Origin: Apostichopus japonicus
Lineage: Eukaryota > Echinodermata > Holothuroidea > Aspidochirotida > Stichopodidae
DNA length: 64,000 nt
Reading direction: 5' to 3'
Assembly (NCBI RefSeq): GCF_037975245.1
Contig: NC_092578.1
Span: 15,484,321 to 15,548,320, forward strand
Both the position numbers and the translations under genes were made by a program. Below the pieces are notes generated by a model. That model made no database searches. It saw only the letters and a program-made list of their open reading frames with translations, and was not told where the DNA came from. This document shows, piece after piece, positions 51,300 to 61,400 of this stretch; the stretch's first letter is position 1; each line of letters opens with the position of its first letter.

Positions 51300-51572
51300 A
51301 TGCGTGTTAGAGGTATATGGTTTCCTTATGGTCCACTCAGTACTACCGTGTACAAGACATTACTGGTTCCTATGGCAGTCTTTGTCTTCTCCCCGGCCCA
51401 TATCTTACCCGTACTGCACATGGCCACACAGCCGCGCCAGGTCGGGCCAGTCGTACACCTCGGTCAGCCTTCTCCTGAACCCGCCCCCACCCCTCTGCGT
51501 GTCACACACACCGCAATACATATACCCTATCGAGGAAATAGGAAATTAATGCCCCTATATCGCAGATGTTAA
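51300..51572 (+). CDS. Unassigned 90-codon ORF (hypothetical)
   Basis: The frame starts MRVRGIWFPYG, has a Pro-rich middle (PSPEPAPTPLR) and ends RKLMPLYRRC. Base composition is richer in G+C than its surroundings, hinting at coding. No homology was recognised, no start context or downstream donor is convincing, and it could be a lone exon or chance. Confidence 0.2.
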   Translation: MRVRGIWFPYGPLSTTVYKTLLVPMAVFVFSPAHILPVLHMATQPRQVGPVVHLGQPSPEPAPTPLRVTHTAIHIPYRGNRKLMPLYRRC

Positions 51573-53732
51573 GATCATTTTTATCATCAACCCTAGTTAG
51601 AAAAAAAAATCATCAGATTTCTAGAGATATACTAACAAAAATATATAATTTGTCATTTCTTACTTGGGTAGTGAAAACGATATATGGAGCCCACAGCTTT
51701 AATTTAGTAATTGATAGTTTACGGAAAACAATAAATGTGTACGATATTCTGCCTTTTTATATGAACATCGGGTGATTCTTTACCTCTGTGTTTTTACAAA
51801 GGGCTGCCATGTTTCAATAAACATATTTTAATTGAACTTATAAAACACAGCTTATAACATTAATACAAAAGTCAGCATGCATCATTCCAAGTTTGACGTG
51901 AGACTCAAAAGAAAAATAATGAGGTCGCACTTCAAATTTTGTCTTCTTTAATTGTTGGTTCGCGCCAGCTCGTTGAATCTCATGCGTACAATTATGTACA
52001 TGTCCTTGCTGCTCTTTCGTTTTCACCCACACAATACAAATGGAAAGCTTGTAACATTACACGACAAATGCTAGGCTACTGTCTTTATGGCTATGCAAAG
52101 TAGTCCATGTAAATAACATTAGGCCAACAAGTAGTGTATATCGATGCTTTCCTGAAGTAGTACAAAGGCTGCCCAATGGTTTCCAAAATTACAAAAATCT
52201 TTCGTTTTATTTCCACCGACGATCATCAGGAAGTTGTTAGGTCGGCAAGAAAGCGAAAAAATTCAAGGTAAGTTGTTGTGGTAGTTTTCTCACTGGTTGG
52301 AAGGTTCATGTCATGTGGTCTTTATAGAGTTTGGTATATCCTAACGTATAATTTATGCGTGACAATGTTGAGCCTAACCACAAACGCTACAACTGGAACC
52401 GAGCAGCAAATAGTAGCAGAATTGCAACACAGAGGGGACAGTATACATTCATAGACTTCTTTACAGTGCCTTTGAGTCATTTTGGACACATTCCGATGTA
52501 CAATATAGGTCCAACTTGTCTCAAAATTGTTGCATTGCCCAAATAGTGCTCGCTCAAATTGAAAACCACCAATTTTGTTTCAAAGTGGCTATTTTTATGA
52601 AAGGAGAACTATTTTTTACGACCAGGAGTAACAATAATTTCCGGTTAGGGTTAGTGTTAGGGTTTGGATTGGGGTTTAGGGTTAAAGTTAGGGTTAGGGT
52701 TACCCCTACTACATGCGCAGTTGCTTTATTTACTTTACTGCGCTTGAATTCGCCTTTGTCGTAAGAATAGTTTATAAATAATTGTTACGACTAGTCGTAA
52801 GAATAGCCACGGCCATTTTGTTTAGGGCCTATGGAGTTATGGTACAAGCTAGACCTAACAATGCACCAACCATAGCCTACTTTCATTCCTGAACTACAAT
52901 AAAAACGAAAAACAAATGACATCCATTGCAATGGGAAATGAAGTGACATTACATTTACACCAGGCCTAATTAGGGTAGGCCTACTAGAGTCTGGCATAGC
53001 GTAGCTTAACCTCAATGTTAGGCTAAGCCTAGCCTACAGTACTGTATTCATGGTTCTGTTGAACTTGTACTTTAGACTGAAATTAAAAATTCAGACTAAA
53101 AATTGTAAAAATACAAAGAGAGGAATTGTTTCCAGCCTCTTTGTTTTCATTTTCAGTACAATTATGCCTGCTTATTAATTAATTTCCATGTTTCAAACAG
53201 TTTCTTGATGACCAGTCTATATTAATTATGATACAAAACTAGCCTACTATGTTCTTTTTAGTATTTTGCATGGAAAAAAGCAAATAACAGAGACAAAACT
53301 TCCAACACATTTGTAGAACCATGAGACAGACGAAATTTTACCACACAGAAAGTTACAATATGCACTGCAAGAAATTGTTGATCATTTATAATTGCACTTG
53401 AGGGAGGAAGATGTTTGAGTGATAGAAACCCTGAAACATTCTGTAAAAGTAGCCATCGTCCTCAGGCTTCAAAATTCAGGCTATGTACTGGTGACAAGCC
53501 GGTGGATTTTGCTGTTTGCCAGTAGAAAAAGAAAAGCACTTGTATATTACTGCCATTGGACATCAAGAACCAAAAGCACATTACTGTATGGGGGTAAACT
53601 GGCATAATTTCTGTACCTACCATCAGCCCAATCCTACGGCTTTCTATCAGCTAACATTGTTAGGCTGTGCACTTTAAAATACTGTACAGTAACTAATGTG
53701 AGCTTTAATTCAGGAAAATGCCAGTAAGAACT
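51573..53732. other. Non-coding with short repeats
   Basis: Contains a telomere-like stretch at 52643-52702 and, at 52170-52260, a block resembling PLE terminal sequence (cgttttatttccaccgacgatcatcagg) without a valid hammerhead. Otherwise nothing recognised. Confidence 0.4.
52643..52702 (+). repeat. Interstitial telomere-like repeat
   Basis: About ten imperfect units of the (GGTTAG)n / TTAGGG type in 60 bases. Confidence 0.8.
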
Positions 53733-55055
53733 AGCGTTGTTCAGGATCCCGGTAGTCAAGTGCATCCCGGTATCCCGATCCCGGTATTGACTAATCCCGA
53801 TCACAGTGCAATGTGTAACTACTACTGGTATTGGGAAAACAACCGGTTCTTACATTTGTTTCGGTATCATTCCCGGGAATCCTGGACATAATAAAAATAT
53901 CTACGTGTTACTATTTGAAATAAAGAAAAGAAAACACGTTTATTTCTGGTTTCTGTGTTCTTAGTTTGAATAATATATGATCAATTTACGTACTGGCCTA
54001 GACCTATACATTAACGATTCAACTTTTCACATAGTAATTTGGACCTAGGCTACACCAAATATCGAACGTAACTTGCGCTCAGCATGTTACGGGACCTCAA
54101 AGTTATTCTGAAATTTTCGTTATTTATTCTTCCTCCAAACTATGATTGTGAAGGTTCCCATGTACAAAATCTTAACTGCATTTCACCTCATTTTGTTATA
54201 ATAATAGTAACGATTTAATAAATTTTGAGCCAAAACCGCAGGAAGTATATCCAGTTAAATCCATCTTCGCACGGGACTGTATATTATTATAGCCTAGGGA
54301 ACAGGACTGGTATATACACAGTGCAGCAGCAGTACGGTACTTGAGATTTGATGCTGTAATGAAATGGATTTGTTTATTAATGCGAGGGGTTCCACGATGT
54401 CATTTATAGTTATCTTTCGCTACTTTTTTAATTTTTAAGAACTTTTGTACGAAAGATTGATATTGTATGTTTTGAAAGTATATTTTCTGGAGTAAACAAC
54501 AGCCTATTAACGATATAAATAAATCTGTATTATTCATATGTATGTAGTTTATAATCCCATATTTACGTAGCCCCTATGTTACATTCTTATTGTCTGAAGT
54601 TCCAAACACGTGGTGACTTGTTGATAGTTAAAAACTTTTCATTGTGAAGTTTTGAATATGAAGGGGTTGCCCTATTCCAATATCATGGAATAGTGGGGAA
54701 CTCCCAATTTCTGTTTATGTATGGATTACAAGTTTAATCAACGTGCGAACGTGTTAATCTAATATCGTACGTCGAGTATGAATGAAGGATGGTGTGGGTT
54801 GCTTTTTTCCAAGGTTTGTGCTTTTCTTTTTGGAAGTGTATGTCAAAAAACAAAGGCCCTAATATAGCGTGTTTATTTTAATTTTTAATTTTTTTATAAC
54901 CGTGCATGTAAGAGTATGTACATACCCTAGGTTATGCATATTGAATGTATGACATTGACAGTCTCGTAACTAGGTACCTTGAACCATAGATGAAAGTCGA
55001 GGAAAATACCAGTTGTAGTTACGATACCGGGATTCATGTTGCAACACTACTGGTT
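53733..55055. mobile_element. Possible degraded DNA transposon
   Basis: The left end tagcgttgttcaggatcccgg and the right end (reverse: tagtgttgcaacatgaatcc) are similar inverted termini of a TAGTGTTG-type hAT. A run of 'atcccggtat' motifs lies inside the left end. No target duplication or transposase frame was found. Confidence 0.3.
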
Positions 55056-55167
55056 GTGTGAAATCCGACTACCGCACAACACCAGTGAGAACTTGTTGTT
55101 TTTAAAGCAAGGTTTGTATCGTGCAATAGTACGGATCTAGTGATACCGCCATAGGTACTTGCCGCCA

Positions 55168-55237
55168 TACCTTTCCGTCATAGGTTTCGATCCTTTCTGC
55201 CATGGCGGAAAGGCTCGAAACCTATGGCAGAAAGGTA
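55168..55237. repeat. 70-bp hairpin palindrome
   Basis: Two 35-base arms pair around CCATGG with only a few mismatches or G-T pairs. It lies about 140 bases upstream of the first recognised exon of the second gene. Confidence 0.85.
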
Positions 55238-55379
55238 CATATTAGGAATGGATTTTACAATTTTTACAATTTCACAATTGACCTCTGACCCCATGCAAAT
55301 CATGTAAACAACACAACACCAAGAGAAAGAGATGCCATCGTCGGCGATGATCTCATATATTCTGTTTTTTCGTCTTTAG

Positions 55380-55450
55380 ATCTCTGGAGGATGTAGCTGA
55401 AGACACTTTGGTGACGCCTCAAGTCAAGAGGGTACGCTTCTCTCAGACTG
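55380..55450 (+). CDS. Second gene, exon a
   Basis: SLEDVAEDTLVTPQVKRVRF between a CTTTAG acceptor and GTGAGT donor. Enters in phase 2, leaves in phase 1. Confidence 0.65.
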
Positions 55451-58400
55451 GTGAGTTAAACTTTCATGATCCGAGGTTGAATTTTCAGTTTGCGACAGTC
55501 ACAGTAGGAATTTGGAAGAAGCTAGACTTTCCGTCCATGGTTTCTGTAATAATCATTTGTGGTTGGAATATGACTCTTCATCATTATTTAAAACTAATCA
55601 AAATGTAGTACACATATCTGCATTCAAGTTTCTGTGGGTGGGAGGGGGGTGTTGGGGGATCAACAGACGTTATTGTCTGAAGTGAACAAACAAGTGGTTT
55701 TAAGTTCAACCCTGAACAAGTCGATCTTCTACAAAGGATGCTGTTCTAAAAGTAGTATATCATATTCCTCGGACCCTTTTTACATAAAAAGGCAAATTAA
55801 TTTGTGTGCCTCAATCCGTGTGTCTGTCATTATGTCTCGGGCAGTACAGTAAGTCAAGATGGGCAAGTCCAGTTGCATCTTTGGCAGTCCTCTCGCATCG
55901 TTTGCGCGATGTGACGACATCCATCACGTAACGTGAGGAATTCCTATAAGTCTACTAGTCCGTTACAGTCGACAAATGTAACTCTTTATTTTTTTGAAGG
56001 CTAGTTGAAGGCTAGTTGAAGGCTGTTGAGATTTGACAATCTCTTTCTCATCTTTTTCCATCTTAAAAAGTTGAGGTTACTCTAATTTCCCCCCAAATTT
56101 AAGTTAACTGTCCTTTTGTTTATAAATCCAACCACAAGAAGACATTGTAGTTGTTTTATCGTCTCAAGTATGTTGCTTGGTTCTCTCTGGACTTTGGACT
56201 CCCTCCCACCTAGTTTATAAAATCCCATTTGGCTCTTCCAGTTAATCATCAACTTAACTTGTACAGTATACTGTATATACATGATGAGTGTGTAATATTT
56301 ATCAGATGCCAAATTGCGATCATTTGTCACTCTCATAGTTTTACAAGGGTCCGCAGATATGAAACAAAACTTGCGCCGTTAAATGCTTTCAGCATGGACA
56401 AATTTTAGTGTTCAAAGCTATTGTTTTGTGTTGAATTGGCTATTTTGTCTCTCATAAAAGGCGATTGTTCCTGTGTACAAACCTGCTATGCATCTTTGCA
56501 CTTGTTCATGTATAGAAATGTTATCAATTCACATAGTATTTTCTCAATGTGATATTGCATAAAAAATTTCCCCGCTCTGTGTTCTATGTCATGTAAATGG
56601 TATAAACAGAAAACTAATAACTAAGAAATACCTTTGATCTCTTGCGACCGTTTAAATGTGACGTTATAAAAGTTTTAATGTATCAGAATGTATTTATCTT
56701 GTTTGTACTGATGGAATGATAACGACATAAATACAGTAATATTACCAAATAACAGTATTGTGACACGGAGTCTAATAAGACTACACAGAATAAGAGACAG
56801 GTCATTGTAGGTCAGGTTTGTCTTTTGGTACATAAACCATCAGTTGTTTGAAAACAATGTCATGTGCACTACTGTCATTCTTTACAGCCTCCTCCTCCTC
56901 CTCCTCCTCCTCCTCCTCCTCCTCCTCCTCCTCCTCCTCCTCCTCCTCCTCCTCCTCCTCCTCCTCCTCCTCCTCCTCCTCCTCCTCCTCCTCCTCCTCC
57001 TCCTCCTCCTCCTCCTCCTCCTCCTCCTCCTCCTCCTCCTCCTCCTCCTCCTCCTCCTCCTCCTCCTCCTCCTCCTCCTCCTCCTCCTCCTCCTCCTCCT
57101 CCTCCTCCCAGTTTATTTTGGCAAAGTTTATCCTAGTTGATATTAAAAATTGAACATCGATGCAGTCCATAAACTATATATATCTTTGTACGGTAGTTTT
57201 ATTTCACAGCTCACTTGACTTGTAGTGACTCCTTACAGGAGACCGAGTACTCGCATTTCTTAGCAGTGTTTCCCCTGGTATTCATTTTGTGAGGTGGCCG
57301 CCTCTCTGTTTTCTGCAACAGCCTCGCCAAAAAAAACCCAACATCGCCTCCTCACTGTTTAAGGAAGGAGTAAAAAATTTAACGATCGCAATCCTCATTT
57401 TTTAGCCCATACCCATCATCTGACATTGGAACATGGGCTGTAAAACACTCAATCATAGCAACAAAGAAAAGTTCTTATACCTATTTAACGTAGCATTTAT
57501 TTAATATTTATTTTTCATGATGATTATGAGGTATATTCACACCCTCCCTCCAGGCTCCAGTTACTCCCTCGCACGCAAAATTCTCAGGGGAGACCCTGTT
57601 CTGGCATACAGTAGTTGCCTGTACTAGTCGTACTGTGACGGATTTGTAATTGCACTCTCCTGGTCTGGCATTTTGGAAGTCTAGTTTCCTATTCCATAGT
57701 TATCTGAGTTTCCTTTAAGTTATCTCTGTACCTCCTGTAATGATGTTCCTATGTATTGACTATGTATGTTACATAATCCCCACTTTGCTCATCTCTCCCG
57801 ACAGAAGTTGCGGTGTCGAGGAGAGAAGAACCGGGAGAGAGCCTCACTTCTATAAACAGGATCGCCAGCTGGGTGAAGATGAAGGCCAATAGCTTCAGTC
57901 ACAACTTCTTTTCACGACCAATCTCAAATGGTACGGATTCGGAACATGGCCCTGAGGACCATGACGAGGAAGATGAGAGACAGGTAGGCTTCTTTTCGGC
58001 GTGAGGCAGGGTCATAGTACAGGTTTGAATGGAGCAATATAAGTAATGGAGATCCCAGTTGCTTTACTCATGTGGGATTGTTCTCCAAAGTCCAACCTCC
58101 CATAGTCCCTTTCCCAGTGCAAGCTCCCATATCCCCTCCCCAGCCCAACCTCCCACCTTCCCTCCCCCAGTCCAACCTAACTTTGCTTAGTCCTACACTG
58201 CATCCCATTTCCCCTCCCCAGTCCAACCTCCCATCTCTCCTCCACAGTCCAACATCCAATTTCTCATGGCCACCCCACCTCTCTAGCCTTTGTGTGACTG
58301 GTGCCACATTCCTCTTCTGGTCCGATCTCGGTTTCCGACATGGTACGCAATTTCTTGTTTCCACCATGGTGGGAAATTTTTTGTCAAGTTGTGCCAAGGT

Positions 58401-61400
58401 TTAAACCACCATTTCCTCATATGCCACATTATTCATTTTGACTTTTCTAGACCAGCCTGATACTGTATTAATGTAGTCGGGGAGAGTCATATAAGAAAGT
58501 CAAGTTATCAGAGCTGCCAACATTTTATCACTCTGCTATAATTGTTTTGCTTATTGGTATGATTAGTTACCTTACGTTATTAGTTTTGTTACTTATTTAT
58601 TTTAATGAACATTTTGCCACTTTCAATATTTATAATTTTTTTACATTATTTGTTCCGTTTCCGATCAATTTTGGATCCGCAGCTTCCTAACAATCGTCAT
58701 GTCAACAGCGCCGTACAGGTCAATTCCGATCACCCTAGGAATGCTCCAACTCACCAAATCAACAATACCTCTGTAGCAACTCGGCAATCGCAGAAACAAG
58801 GTATGGTTTTAACAGACATTTCCAAATCCCTCTTGTCCAATCCTATCCATCAAATACCCTCTGGTCCAATTCTCTCCATCGCCGCAGGTATCTGAGGGCG
58901 TACTGTGTGCCGTATTCCTGTACTCGCAGCTCTAGATACTCTCTGAGCAGAAAGTTAACGACCGCCGCGCTTAGTTTGTTACGTATCATGTCACACGAGA
59001 GGTTTTTAGACCTCTGAAAACTCTGTCGTGTCCTGTAAACAAACATCAACATTTGATTGGAGGATTGCAACAACCTTCACTTATCTAGCCTGCCTATTTT
59101 GCATATGATAATAAGAATTGAAGCAGAACGTTTCCTCCTGTCATCCATATGGAAAGACACCGTAAGTGTCCAATTCTGGGATGGATAAAATATTCTACAG
59201 TAATATATTTAAAAATAGCACTAATCGTTAGCGTGAATCTTGATACGACTAACCTGTGGTGGTCGATATGACGGACAAACGACAAAAGAATTTCTCAAAA
59301 GAGTAGGGTCGATTTCCTGGTAAAGGCGAAAACAAGATTATTTGTACAATTTATGCTAAGACACATATAAGGAGCCTGAAAACATATCTGGAGATGGAAG
59401 CATCATTAAGATCTGTCATTTTTTGCTCAGACTCATTCACTTATCCAAACCTGCCTTCCTCGAGAGAATTTGCGAGGAGACCGCTTCACAGCCGTCGGCC
59501 ACCGGATAAAATTCGACAGCCACCATCGAGAGACAGGCATCACCACGACCACATCCAGGCGGCTTCGCCAGTTCTTCCTGTTATAAGAAATAGAGTCGAA
59601 AACTGGCACAGGTATGTTAGACTACTCAACTCTCACATTCAGCCCCCACCCCCCCTCCCCATATGGTAAGCACTGTCTCATGATTTCAACTGCATATGTC
59701 ATCAAATCTTGTTTTAGAGTCAGTTCGGCTGAGACGAAACAACAGTTACACTTACTGCCTAGCACACCTCAAAAGAAATTAATGGAGGAATCACTTTTCT
59801 GTGACTTATATTCAAATACCATTGTTCTAATTGGAATAAAAAGATATGATAACTGGATGTTTTGTTTTTTTGTTGTTTTTGTTGTTATTATCAGGTCAGA
59901 TGTAGTAAGGTCACATGTAGTCACTAGAGGAATCACTTTTCTATGACTTATATTCAAATATCATTGTTCTAATTGAAATACAAAAGATATGATTACTGGA
60001 TATTTTGGTTGATTTTGTTGTTTTTGTTGTTATTTTCAGGTCACATGTAGTAAGGCCAGAAAGCTCCATGACTCAGAAAGAACAGCCAAGGTCAACGTCG
60101 TCCTCTCTAGCAACTCACGGATCGACCATTCATGACCGGTTATTTCCAGTGGTTCGAATTAAGCCTTCTCCTAGCCAAAACACAAGCCTTAGGTACTCTA
60201 CTACTTCCAATCGAAAATCAACAATTCAGGAGGTAAATGTTTATCTTTTCCCTCATGTTTTTGGAATTCCTTCTTCTTTTTTGTCGTACTTGGCTTGCCA
60301 TAAGAGTCCAGAGCCTTAATGTCATCACAAATTACAACAATTTGGAGTCATTAATGTCATCTTCAGAAGTGATTTTAATACCGAACTTATCAGTGGATTT
60401 CATGCTTTCTAGGAAATAAGTTATCTTTTTGCAACGTTGAATATTTTTGTTAATATTTTATTTATCATTATTTATGTGTACATACTAAATCTCTTTGTCA
60501 TGCAAATCTGCTACTTGTCTACTTTGTGCAATTTATTTATTTATTTATCTGCATCCTACTATTTTGCCATTTCGGATGATGCCTTGATGTGCAGTACACA
60601 TACTTACGAAGTTTCTTTTTGAGCGTTACGTCCGTACGAATTCATGAGATATCTCGCCTTTCCGTTGATTTACTTTCAGTGCGTCCGCCTCGATGACAGA
60701 CAGAAGTACCAAGAGCTATTACAGCAACTTAGCAGTTCGAAGAACCGGCCTATAGGGAACAACACGCTAACAGAATCCTTCTTAATGAATAGGACAGCCT
60801 TAAACAGAACCTCTGAAGTCAAGGTTACAAAACCACCAGAACAAATTGGTGAGAAATGAATTTTGTTATCTTTTTTATCTCTTGTGTGATTATTGATGGC
60901 ATGTCAGGGTCTTTATTGAAGAGACCAAGAAGTGAAGCAGACTGTAGCCAATCTTGCAGTGAAATGCCAAGTCTGTCGGCCCAAACAAAGTGCATTGTGT
61001 GATTAGGTAATTCCCCCTCCCCCCCCCCCCCCATCTGACATATAATAAAGTTGACCCAAAATGAAATAATTCACCTTGCCAAGTGAGTCAGTCCAAAATG
61101 CATAGTGTTCAAAAGGGAATTCTCCCTGCCAAATAAATAGGTAGGTCCAAAATGCACTGGATAGTGTTCATAAGATAATTTCCCCCCGCCAAATAAATGA
61201 GTAGGTCCAAAATGCATTGTCCATAACGTAATGCGCTTTTAGTATGTCGCATCTATGTCACTAGTATATAATGAATTACAATTATATTTGCATTTTCATA
61301 TCAAATGTCAGGAATTAGTCCAGCCTATGGTGGGCTTTCTGTAGCAGATCATGGTGAATTGACCTATACCTTAAATTAAATTGACATTTACCAATTGAAA

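Noticed and set aside
52180-52250. CUGAUGA-like motif on the minus strand with a later GAAA
   Set aside because: Stem II does not pair in register with GAAA (11.1/10.1 mismatch) and no cleavage-site stem is visible, so it is not called a hammerhead.
56802-57170. Poly-Glu, poly-Leu, poly-Ser and poly-Pro ORFs
   Set aside because: All arise from the (TCC)n tract in an intron, with no splice or start context.
59719-59946. Exon-like frame (RVSSAETKQQLHLLPSTPQ) after a TTTTAG acceptor in the second gene
   Set aside because: Phase 2 entry fits exon d, but no donor of the phase needed to reach exon e exists before the stop. It could be an alternative last exon; evidence is too thin.
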